NCBI GenBank assembly: GCA_946480545.1
Contig: CAMLKY010000109.1
Location: 1-6,752, forward strand
Origin: an uncultured Acidobacteriota bacterium
Lineage (GTDB): Bacteria; Acidobacteriota; Blastocatellia; Pyrinomonadales; Pyrinomonadaceae
Length of the DNA: 6,752 nucleotides
Direction of reading: 5' to 3'
A model generated the notes under the pieces. It saw only the letters and a list, made by a program, of their open reading frames with translations. It was not told the origin of the DNA and ran no database searches. Both the position numbers and the translations under genes were made by a program. Of the stretch, positions 1-6,372 are shown in pieces. Each line of letters begins with the position of its first letter. Within the stretch, counting starts at the first letter, position 1.

Positions 1-2253
1 GACGGTGCAGACATTACGGACCGCGGATCGAACATCACGATCCAGGCTTATCCGAGCGTCGATTCGATCGGTGAATTCCGCGTGCTGCGATCACTCTACC
101 CGGCCGAGTCCGGCCGCAGCGGCGGCGGGCAGGTCAACGTCGTAACTCGCAGCGGCGGAGACGAGTTTCATGGAAACTTTTTCGAGTTCGTGCGAAACGA
201 GAAATTCAACGCCGGCACTTACTTCAATAATCAGACACAGCCGCGTGACGAGGACGGCAAAGCGATTCGCCCTCCGTTCCGGTATAACAACTACGGCTTG
301 ACGGTCGGCGGCCCTCTCTACTTCTTCAACTTCGGCAACCTTGATGAAGACGACGCGTATTTTGGCCGGATGAAGAGAACATACTTCTTCTATTCGCTCG
401 AGCATCGCGACGACATCCGGTTCCCGACACTTACGTCGACCGTGCCGACGGCCGCTCTGAAGGCTGGCGTTTTCGATCTTCCGGTTTGCCTGCAGGTCAC
501 TGCGGGTGCGTGTAGCAGTATCCTGCCGGCCGGAACGCCGATACCGAGCATCAATCCGGTCGCGGCCCAATACATTCAATACATTTGGAACCATGTTCCG
601 ACGCCGAACAATCCGGCATCCGGTCCGTTCGCCCTTAGCTACCCAACCCGTGGAATCTCTAAATTCCGCCAGAACATTTTCAAGCTGGACACGAGTATCA
701 CTAAGGACTTCTCGGCTTACTATCGTCTCCAGTTAGACAAGATTCCGACCGAGGACGCCAACTCGCTGTTCTCGAGCGGCTCTGGCCTCCCGGAAGTCTC
801 TCTTACCGATACCGATTCACCTGGAAGAACTCATACTCTTAACACCACGTGGACGGCGACTCCGAATCTGATCATAGAAGCGGGCTATACGTTCGGCTAC
901 GGAGCCATTCTCGGCCGGAACATCGGCTTGATCTCACTCGAAAGATCGCCGATCGCTCCGCCGTTTCCGTATCCTGTGACCCGAGATCGAGCGCCGACAC
1001 TGACCGGCACCGGGTTCAGCAACATTCAGAGCTTTGGTCCGTACGACAATTTCTCTTGGAAGCAGAATTGGAACGGAGCACTCACGTGGATCAAGGGCAA
1101 CCACACGATGAAGTTCGGCACCATCTACTCGCGTTATCGCAAGAACGAAAACGCTCTTGGTGGAAACAATGAAGGCTCCTACAGCGCTTTTAACACGCAG
1201 GGGGCGACGAGTGCGGTTATAGCGACGGGGTGTAATACGGCGCCCGTGACTACCGCACAGTGTACGCAGCGACAGCAGTGGGCGAATTTCCTTCTCGGAA
1301 CGAATGCCACGTTTACGCAGGCAAGCTTCGACTATACTGCCGACTTTAGACAGAAAACTTTCGAAGCATATGCTCAGGACGAGTGGAAGTTCAGGCCGAA
1401 CCTGACGCTGTATATCGGAGTACGCTACTCGTTTTTCGGATCGCCATACGACAAGAACGGCAGATTGACGAACTTTATCCCTGAGTTATGGGATCCTGCT
1501 CAGGCGCCTTTGGTGACCGGAGCTGGTAACCGTGTCTTTGCCGCTGGTAAGAACTTCTGCAACGGATTGGTAGTTAACGCGCAGAACTACACTACCGGCC
1601 CGTCAAACTTCAATTGCACACCGATCGCGTCACCGCACGGTAAGTTCATTATCGATGCGCCGAAGACGGATTTTGCGCCTCGCGTCGGGCTGGCATGGGA
1701 TCCGTTCAAGAATGGCGAGACTTCGGTCCGAATGGGATACGGCATCTATCATGACCAGGTGCTCAACGGCACGCTGCTGCAGCATATCGGCCTGAATCCT
1801 CCGTACCAGCAGACTTGCACGGTCACGGGCGTAAACATCGCGAACCCGGTTCCCGGAGGGAACTGTACAGTCGCGGCCTCGACGACCGCTCCGAACATCC
1901 GGGCTGTCCAGTCCGATTGGAAGACGCCGTACATGCAGCATTGGTCTCTCGACGTGCAGCGGCAACTCACTTCCGGCCGGCTACGCTATCTCGCTTGGAC
2001 CTACCGGATGTGCTACAGGTGCATCTACGACGCCGACTGTGCCGTGCCAGGTCGCCGGCGGTGCATTCTTCTCCTCGGCCCAGTCGAACATACTGGATCA
2101 GCACCGGCCGTATCGTGGGTATCGCTCGATCAATATGATCCAACCGCGGTTCAATTCGGACTATCACAGCATGCAGGTGTTCGGTCAGCATCGCTTCTCA
2201 GGAAGTTCGCAGGTGAATCTTGCTTACACGTGGTCGAAGAACCTATCCGATAA
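1..2253 (+). CDS. TonB-dependent receptor (Oar-like), 5' part of a disrupted gene
   Basis: This is an outer-membrane TonB-dependent receptor of the Oar-like type, which imports ligands across the outer membrane using TonB energy; the ligand cannot be told. The frame is open from base 1, so the start, signal peptide, any carboxypeptidase-regulatory-like domain and the first part of the plug lie outside the window. The visible part opens in the plug (SIGEFRVLRS, then GRSGGGQVNVVTRSGG and EFHGNFFEFVRN, typical of the family) and continues into barrel strands such as TFEAYAQDEWKFRPNLTLYIGVRY, seen here in two short stretches around 1350-1430, and the TPYMQHWSLDVQRQL segment at 1924-1968. Genuine homology ends near 1974. 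The remaining codons to the stop at 2251-2253 are Arg/Cys-rich and out of frame, because the real continuation lies in frame 2. All eight cysteines in the genuine part occur as close pairs. A damaged gene is the best reading; a truncated barrel would probably not assemble. Confidence 0.85.
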   Translation, partial: DGADITDRGSNITIQAYPSVDSIGEFRVLRSLYPAESGRSGGGQVNVVTRSGGDEFHGNFFEFVRNEKFNAGTYFNNQTQPRDEDGKAIRPPFRYNNYGLTVGGPLYFFNFGNLDEDDAYFGRMKRTYFFYSLEHRDDIRFPTLTSTVPTAALKAGVFDLPVCLQVTAGACSSILPAGTPIPSINPVAAQYIQYIWNHVPTPNNPASGPFALSYPTRGISKFRQNIFKLDTSITKDFSAYYRLQLDKIPTEDANSLFSSGSGLPEVSLTDTDSPGRTHTLNTTWTATPNLIIEAGYTFGYGAILGRNIGLISLERSPIAPPFPYPVTRDRAPTLTGTGFSNIQSFGPYDNFSWKQNWNGALTWIKGNHTMKFGTIYSRYRKNENALGGNNEGSYSAFNTQGATSAVIATGCNTAPVTTAQCTQRQQWANFLLGTNATFTQASFDYTADFRQKTFEAYAQDEWKFRPNLTLYIGVRYSFFGSPYDKNGRLTNFIPELWDPAQAPLVTGAGNRVFAAGKNFCNGLVVNAQNYTTGPSNFNCTPIASPHGKFIIDAPKTDFAPRVGLAWDPFKNGETSVRMGYGIYHDQVLNGTLLQHIGLNPPYQQTCTVTGVNIANPVPGGNCTVAASTTAPNIRAVQSDWKTPYMQHWSLDVQRQLTSGRLRYLAWTYRMCYRCIYDADCAVPGRRRCILLLGPVEHTGSAPAVSWVSLDQYDPTAVQFGLSQHAGVRSASLLRKFAGESCLHVVEEPIR
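1960..1984 (+). other. Deletion/frameshift junction in the receptor gene
   Basis: Here the receptor's reading frame changes from frame 1 to frame 2. In frame 1 bases 1963-1974 read Gln-Leu-Thr-Ser, the normal end of the QRQL strand. In frame 2 bases 1964-1984 read NSLPAGY, the normal start of the loop that follows the next hairpin. In intact family members roughly 20-25 residues, including a GSKG-x-H-L motif, separate the two; that motif is in no frame here. I infer a deletion whose length is 2 modulo 3. The roughly 10-12 bases at 1963-1974 make sense in both frames, as expected if a short direct repeat recombined. Confidence 0.65.
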
Positions 2254-2905
2254 TCAGACAGATCGTTCGACCGCTCCGCAAGACTCATTCAACATCAAGG
2301 GCGACTATGGTCGTGCCCAGCTTGATCGACGTCATATTCTGACGGCGAACTGGGTGTACGATCTGCCTTTCTTTGACAACACGCGCGGGCCGATCGGTTT
2401 GCTTTTAGGCGGATGGCAGTTCCAGGGAATTGCGACCTATCAGACGGGTCTTCCGTTTACGGCCACGACGTCGGCCTTCGATCCGGCAGGTCTCGGATTC
2501 ATCCCGGCACTCGTGGCGGGTGGACGCCCAACGATCATCTGCGATCCCAATGTAGGCGGCGCTCAGAGTCAGCAGCAGTGGTTCAATACCGCGTGTTTTC
2601 TGCCCAATCCTGTTGCTCCGCCTGGTAATCCCCCGACGGTAAACTCGGGCATTCCAAACGTCGTCGGAACCGCTGCGCGAGGCGTCATCGAAGGCCCGCC
2701 AAATCGCCGTGTCGACTTTACCCTTTCGAAGAACTTCAACTTCAACGAAGACATGAGACTTCAGCTTCGAGCCGAGTCATTCAACGTTTTCAATTGGACG
2801 AACTTCAATGTCATAAGCACTAACGTTACCGCAACCAATTTCGGTGCAGTGACGAGCGCACGCGATCCGCGGACATTCCAGTTCGGAGCGAAGTTCTATT
2901 GGTAA
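2039..2905 (+). CDS. TonB-dependent receptor (Oar-like), 3' part of the same disrupted gene
   Basis: This is the C-terminal half of the same outer-membrane beta-barrel, in frame 2. The given start is a GTG at 2039 and is only nominal: homologous reading can be followed further upstream to about 1964 (NSLPAGYAISLGPTGC), so no true start is expected here. Family landmarks are RPYRGYRSINMIQPRFNSDY near 2108-2167, AYTWSKNLSDNQTDRS near 2222-2270, YGRAQLDRRHILTANWVYDLP near 2306-2367 (each a conserved barrel region), RVDFTLSKNFNF, and LQLRAESFNVFNWTNF near 2762-2808. The protein ends in FQFGAKFYW, a terminal strand closing with an aromatic residue as expected for barrels recognised by the BAM complex. 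An intrinsic terminator follows at once. The clean frame, lack of further stops and normal C-terminus indicate a single recent lesion upstream rather than long decay. Confidence 0.82.
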   Translation: MPCQVAGGAFFSSAQSNILDQHRPYRGYRSINMIQPRFNSDYHSMQVFGQHRFSGSSQVNLAYTWSKNLSDNQTDRSTAPQDSFNIKGDYGRAQLDRRHILTANWVYDLPFFDNTRGPIGLLLGGWQFQGIATYQTGLPFTATTSAFDPAGLGFIPALVAGGRPTIICDPNVGGAQSQQQWFNTACFLPNPVAPPGNPPTVNSGIPNVVGTAARGVIEGPPNRRVDFTLSKNFNFNEDMRLQLRAESFNVFNWTNFNVISTNVTATNFGAVTSARDPRTFQFGAKFYW

Positions 2906-2926
2906 ACTTCTTTCTGTAACAACCTC

Positions 2927-2962
2927 GCCCGCGTTTCACGACCGTGAGACGCGGGCTTTTTT
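2927..2962 (+). terminator. Rho-independent terminator after the receptor gene
   Basis: The arm GCCCGCGTTTCAC (2927-2939) pairs with GTGAGACGCGGGC (2944-2956) through 13 base pairs, one of them a G-U wobble, around a four-base loop. Six T residues follow (2957-2962), then C and three more T. It lies 22 bases after the receptor stop and 22 before the nagA ATG, so it separates the two transcription units. Confidence 0.9.
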
Positions 2963-2968
2963 CTTTGG

Positions 2969-2974
2969 TAAGAT
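2969..2974 (+). promoter_or_regulatory. Possible -10 element for nagA
   Basis: TAAGAT matches the -10 consensus TATAAT at four of six positions and ends nine bases before the nagA ATG. No convincing -35 is seen, since that position lies inside the terminator stem, and there is no Shine-Dalgarno sequence before the ATG. If used, transcription would begin within a few bases of the start codon, giving a leaderless or nearly leaderless mRNA. Evidence is weak. Confidence 0.3.
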
Positions 2975-2983
2975 TCGCTACGT

Positions 2984-4132
2984 ATGGCCCTCCTCCATTT
3001 GAAGAACATCGAGACGATCGCCGGCTCCAACGGCGAGGCCTCCACGATCACTGTGTCCGATGGGAGGATCGTCGATATCGGCGAAAAAGGCGCGGCCGAA
3101 GCCGACACGATCGATTGCACCGGTCTTACGCTTTTCCCGGGATTCGTCGACATGCACATCCACGGCGCCGTCGGGTGCGACGTTAACGCGGCAGACACTG
3201 ACGGGCTTATGGAGATAGCGACATTTCTCGCGACGCATGGTGTGACCTCCTGGGTGCCGACGCTTGTTCCAGATTCGGATGAGAACTATGCACGTGTGAT
3301 TGCCACGATCGATCGCCTGATGGAGGTCCAAACCGCATATCCGGTCGCACAGGCGGTCGGCGTGCATTACGAAGGCGTGTTCGCGAGCGAGAAAATGTGC
3401 GGTGCGTTGCGACCGGAGTTCTTCAAGACCTATACCGGTGGCGAACTCGGCTCGTTGCCAAAGCTTCGAACGGGCGTTCACATGATGACATTCGCCCCTG
3501 AGATCGACGGTGGAGTTGACCTTGCCGCTGACCTTGACCGCAATGGATGGATAGCATCCATCGGTCACACACGAGCAAGTGTCGAGATCCTTGATGCTGC
3601 ATTCGAACATGGTGCCCGGCATCTCACGCATTTTTATAATGCGATGACGGGGCTCCATCATCGCGAGCTGGGCGTGGTCGGCTGGGCCTTTAGTAAGCCA
3701 GATGTAGGTTTCGACATAATTGCCGACGGCATTCACGTCGAGCCGAGGATGCTCGGGTTTGCGTGTCAGGCAAAGGGCGCGACCAATGTTTCGCTTATCA
3801 GTGATTCGGTTGCGCCGACGGGCCTGGGCGATGGAACTTATGAGATCTGGGGCGAGCGTGTTTCGGTGGACGCGGGACGGACTCGAAACGAACGCGGCAG
3901 CATCGCCGGTTCTGTGATCACGATGCTTGACGCCGCTAAGCAAATGTTAAGTCTCGGGTTTTCTACCTCGGAGGTTGCGATGATGGCTTCGCTTAATCCG
4001 GCTCGCACACTCAGGATCGAATCGACGCGGGGGTCCGTCGAGGTCGGAAAGCGGGCAGACCTGGTCGCCATCGATCGGGATGGGAAGGTTCGCTTCACGC
4101 TTATCGCCGGCGCGGCCGCTGGTTCACTGTAA
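2984..4132 (+). CDS. nagA: N-acetylglucosamine-6-phosphate deacetylase
   Basis: This cytoplasmic amidohydrolase should remove acetate from N-acetylglucosamine-6-phosphate to give glucosamine-6-phosphate, in amino-sugar use and cell-wall recycling. At 382 residues it has the usual length. The N-terminal beta-sandwich strand is followed by FPGFVDMHIHG (His58-x-His60, the pattern of two-metal family members; E. coli has no His there), VHYEGVF with metal ligand Glu130, GHTRAS with His195, THFYNAM with His216, ADGIHVE with His251, and SDSVAPTG with the catalytic Asp274. Those positions are nearly the same as in E. coli NagA. Oddities: the usual HLEGP is HYEGV, and the residue after Gly-Ala at 140-141, usually His (sometimes Gln), is Leu142. 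The ATG lies just after a terminator with no Shine-Dalgarno. No nagB or sugar transporter is visible beside it. Another amidohydrolase with shifted substrate choice cannot be excluded. Confidence 0.88.
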   Translation: MALLHLKNIETIAGSNGEASTITVSDGRIVDIGEKGAAEADTIDCTGLTLFPGFVDMHIHGAVGCDVNAADTDGLMEIATFLATHGVTSWVPTLVPDSDENYARVIATIDRLMEVQTAYPVAQAVGVHYEGVFASEKMCGALRPEFFKTYTGGELGSLPKLRTGVHMMTFAPEIDGGVDLAADLDRNGWIASIGHTRASVEILDAAFEHGARHLTHFYNAMTGLHHRELGVVGWAFSKPDVGFDIIADGIHVEPRMLGFACQAKGATNVSLISDSVAPTGLGDGTYEIWGERVSVDAGRTRNERGSIAGSVITMLDAAKQMLSLGFSTSEVAMMASLNPARTLRIESTRGSVEVGKRADLVAIDRDGKVRFTLIAGAAAGSL

Positions 4133-4143
4133 AGAATTGTAAG
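4129..4143 (+). promoter_or_regulatory. Putative CpxR box upstream of the cpxR-like gene
   Basis: The sequence GTAAA-GAATT-GTAAG matches the E. coli CpxR operator GTAAA-N5-GTAAA at nine of ten fixed bases, with the exact five-base spacing. It overlaps the last codons and stop of nagA and spans about -56 to -42 if transcription begins at the regulator's ATG, a position suited to activation. The downstream gene encodes a regulator whose recognition-helix region closely resembles that of CpxR, which fits autoregulation. Binding is inferred, not shown. Confidence 0.5.
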
Positions 4144-4171
4144 ACGACAGGCGTCGGGACGGCTTTTGATT

Positions 4172-4177
4172 TAGAAT
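4172..4177 (+). promoter_or_regulatory. -10 element for the cpxRA-like operon
   Basis: TAGAAT matches TATAAT at five of six bases and ends seven bases before the ATG at 4185, so the start site would fall at or beside the ATG, implying a leaderless message. No Shine-Dalgarno is present (the preceding bases are TTTTCGGG). The place for a -35 (about 4149-4154) holds AGGCGT, a poor match, which would suit an activator-dependent promoter with the CpxR-like box upstream. Confidence 0.45.
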
Positions 4178-4184
4178 TTTCGGG

Positions 4185-4874
4185 ATGAGCAAGGTATTGA
4201 TCATCGATGACGACGAAGAGCTTTGCGATCTGGTATCGGAGTATCTGACAGTCGAGGGATTTGAAACGACTGCTGTGCACGACGGCGAGGCGGGCCTCGA
4301 GAGCGCCTTATCCGGCAAGTTCGATCTCGCGATCCTCGACGTAATGCTTCCAAAGATCAACGGCTTTGACGTGCTTCGGAATCTTCGCGAGAAATCGGGT
4401 CTGCCCGTGTTGATGCTGACGGCACGCGGCGATGATATGGAACGGATCGTCGGTCTTGAGATCGGAGCCGACGATTATCTTCCAAAGCCCTTCAATCCAC
4501 GCGAACTCGTCGCGCGGCTGCGGGCGATACTTAGGCGTGCTTCTGCGGACGAATCTGAACCTCCGCCGGTGGAGAAGCTTCAGGTCGACGATCTCGAGCT
4601 TTCTGCATCGTCGCGCTCGGTGAAACGAAACGGCGAAGAGCTTCCCGTAACGTCGGTCGAGTTCGACCTTCTCTCAGCACTGCTTCGCGAGGCGGGCCGT
4701 GTCGTGAAGAAAGAGGACCTCAGCGAAAATGTTCTCGAGCGGCGGCTATCGCCGTATGACCGGAGCCTCGATATGCACATCAGCAATCTGCGCAAGAAAC
4801 TCGGCCTCCGGCCCGACGGTTCCGAACGGATCAAGACCGTCCGCTCTGTTGGCTACATCTACACCGTCCAATGA
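4185..4874 (+). CDS. cpxR: CpxR-like response regulator (OmpR/PhoB family)
   Basis: This is a cytoplasmic DNA-binding response regulator, the output partner of the kinase encoded next to it. Its 229 residues match the family length. Receiver domain, about 1-115: acidic cluster Asp8-Asp9-Asp10, phospho-acceptor Asp52 in LAILDVMLP, Thr79 in MLTARG, and Lys101 in DDYLPKPFNPRELVARLRA (start of helix 5 region). A short linker leads to a winged-helix domain, about 130-229, with EFDLLSALL, the stretch ENVLERRLSPYDRSLDMHIS and NLRKKLG (recognition helix near 193-206), then KTVRSVGYIYTV as the wing. The receiver's LTARG and GADDYLPKPFN and the recognition region closely resemble E. coli CpxR, which supports the name over a generic OmpR label. 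The stop overlaps the kinase start by ATGA, implying translational coupling. A CpxR-box-like site and a -10 element lie upstream. Regulated genes are unknown apart from likely self-regulation. Confidence 0.88.
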   Translation: MSKVLIIDDDEELCDLVSEYLTVEGFETTAVHDGEAGLESALSGKFDLAILDVMLPKINGFDVLRNLREKSGLPVLMLTARGDDMERIVGLEIGADDYLPKPFNPRELVARLRAILRRASADESEPPPVEKLQVDDLELSASSRSVKRNGEELPVTSVEFDLLSALLREAGRVVKKEDLSENVLERRLSPYDRSLDMHISNLRKKLGLRPDGSERIKTVRSVGYIYTVQ

Positions 4875-6232
4875 ATCTGTTCCTAAAGATCTTTCTATGG
4901 TTCCTCGTCGCGTGCGCGGTCATGGTGGGCATGGTGATCTTTTTGAACTGGACGGTCGCAGAACCGGTCGCCAGCCGGTGGCAGAGCAGCATTCGCAACC
5001 AGACGAATCTTTACGCCGCAACGATCACGCAGATCCATGGCGCTCAGGGTGATGCCGGCGTCGAAGAGTTCCTGACGCATGTTCGCGACGTGGAAACTGT
5101 GACCGAGGTTAATATCGTCCGACGCGATGGCAGGCTGTGGCTTTCAGATTCAAATGACGTCTCCAACTATCGCAGCATCATCGACAGTGCATTCTCGACG
5201 GCGGCAGTCCAGCTCGAGCTGAGTTCGGTCGAGACAGCTATCACTGCCAGGAGCTTCAAACTTTCAAACGGCGACGAGTACGCGCTTGTAATCCGCTGGG
5301 ACCGGCTCAGGCCAGTTGCGTTCTTTGGCGAGTCGAACCTTCGGTACATGCGCTACGCCGCCCTTCTGCTGATCGCCGTTCTCGTGTGCTATGCGCTCGC
5401 CGGGTATATTTCGTCACCGATCCAGGAGATACGGCGTGCTACGCAGAAGCTTGCCGAAGGAGAGCTCTCGACACGCGTCGGTGACAGGGTCGGAAACCGT
5501 CGTGACGAGCTGGCTGTGCTCGCAAAGGATTTCGACGTAATGGCCGAGCGGATCGAGTCGTTGGTGACATCGCAGCAGCGACTCTCTCGAGACGTTTCGC
5601 ACGAGCTACGGTCACCGCTCGCTCGCATGAACGTCGCTCTTGAGATCGCCAAGCAGAAGTCGAACGGTGATACAGCGCCTGTTCTGGAACGGATCGAGGC
5701 GGAATCTAACAGGCTGAACGAGATGATCTCGCGGCTGCTCACACTTTCGCGGCTCGAGACCGGCTCACAGGAGTTCGAGAGTCAGGAGATCGATCTCAAG
5801 ACGCTCGTTGAGCAGGTGGTCTCCGATGCTGAGTTCGAGGCCAATGCGGTCGGGAAATCGGTACGCATCACGCACACCGATCATTGCAGCATCGTGGGCA
5901 GCGACGAGCTGATCGCGAGTGCCGTAGAAAATGTACTTCGCAACGCGGTTCGGTACACAAGAGACGGAACAACGGTCGATGTGTCGCTGGAGAACCGCGA
6001 CGGAACGGCGACGGTATCTGTTCGCGATCACGGCGGCGGTGTTCCGGAGGCTGAGCTGGAGAATCTTTTCCGGCCGTTCTACCGTGTGGGCGAAGCACGC
6101 GACCGAAACTCCGGCGGTACGGGGCTAGGACTTGCGATCGCGGAGCGTGCGGTAAAGGCACACCGCGGAAGGATCGACGCAAGAAATCAGGAAGATGGGT
6201 TGGTTGTCGAGATAAAATTTGATTGCGTATGA
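4871..6232 (+). CDS. cpxA: CpxA-like sensor histidine kinase
   Basis: This inner-membrane kinase should sense an envelope signal and phosphorylate the adjacent CpxR-like regulator. Of its 453 residues, the first membrane helix is about 5-27, an extracytoplasmic sensor of about 130 residues follows (about 28-159), and the second helix is about 162-180. A HAMP linker (about 181-235, SSPIQEIRRATQKLAEGELS) leads to the HisKA domain, with SQQRLSRDVSHELRSPLARM carrying phospho-acceptor His244. The ATPase domain shows the N box ENVLRNAVRYT (Asn358), G1 DHGGGVP (Asp386), F box LFRPFYRVG, and G2 GGTGLGLAIAERAV (415-428). The SQQRL-SHELR region and the EARDR-SGGTGLGLAI tail are strikingly like E. coli CpxA; the sensor domain is not recognisable by eye, so its stimulus may differ. 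Translation is likely coupled to the regulator by the four-base overlap. No cpxP-like gene for a periplasmic partner is seen nearby. The other possible label is a generic HAMP kinase. Confidence 0.88.
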   Translation: MNLFLKIFLWFLVACAVMVGMVIFLNWTVAEPVASRWQSSIRNQTNLYAATITQIHGAQGDAGVEEFLTHVRDVETVTEVNIVRRDGRLWLSDSNDVSNYRSIIDSAFSTAAVQLELSSVETAITARSFKLSNGDEYALVIRWDRLRPVAFFGESNLRYMRYAALLLIAVLVCYALAGYISSPIQEIRRATQKLAEGELSTRVGDRVGNRRDELAVLAKDFDVMAERIESLVTSQQRLSRDVSHELRSPLARMNVALEIAKQKSNGDTAPVLERIEAESNRLNEMISRLLTLSRLETGSQEFESQEIDLKTLVEQVVSDAEFEANAVGKSVRITHTDHCSIVGSDELIASAVENVLRNAVRYTRDGTTVDVSLENRDGTATVSVRDHGGGVPEAELENLFRPFYRVGEARDRNSGGTGLGLAIAERAVKAHRGRIDARNQEDGLVVEIKFDCV

Positions 6233-6247
6233 AGAGCGTGAGGAATA

Positions 6248-6285
6248 GCCCGCGAAATACGAGAACAAAATTATTGTGCCCGCGA
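6248..6285 (+). repeat. Two copies of GCCCGCGA, 30 bases apart
   Basis: GCCCGCGA occurs at 6248-6255 and again at 6278-6285, start to start exactly 30 bases, with an AT-rich stretch between. It lies in the 140-base gap between the convergent kinase and membrane-protein genes. I see no clear hairpin with a T-run in this gap, so no terminator is called for either gene. The repeat may be chance. Confidence 0.25.
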
Positions 6286-6372
6286 TTAATTAGCTCGAAG
6301 CCAGCTTAAAGCCTCTCCGATCGATCTCCGTCTGGCGCATTCCGCGCGGCAAATCCTCGACGTACCTTTAGC

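Noticed and set aside
1815..2138. A frame-3 open reading frame of 107 codons across the receptor lesion
   Set aside because: Its product is Arg/His-rich with no receptor motif and overlaps the real frames on both sides, so it is a shadow frame.
1960..2253. Programmed ribosomal frameshifting joining the two receptor parts
   Set aside because: A frameshift would not restore the missing conserved hairpin, and I see no slippery heptamer with a following structure at the junction. A deletion explains both the frame change and the lost segment.
2902..2920. A second GTAAA...GTAAC pair resembling a CpxR box, at the end of the receptor gene
   Set aside because: The two half-sites are separated by nine bases instead of five and precede a terminator rather than a promoter, so it does not fit the operator.
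2978..3943. A long open frame (321 codons) on the minus strand opposite nagA
   Set aside because: It lies almost wholly within nagA, whose catalytic motifs are unmistakable, and its product shows no recognisable domain or hydrophobic pattern. Long antisense frames are common opposite GC-rich genes.
4141..4170. A possible terminator between nagA and the regulator gene
   Set aside because: Only four-base stems (such as GACG with CGTC) can be drawn and the following T-run is four bases, too weak to call. Read-through from nagA into the operon is possible.
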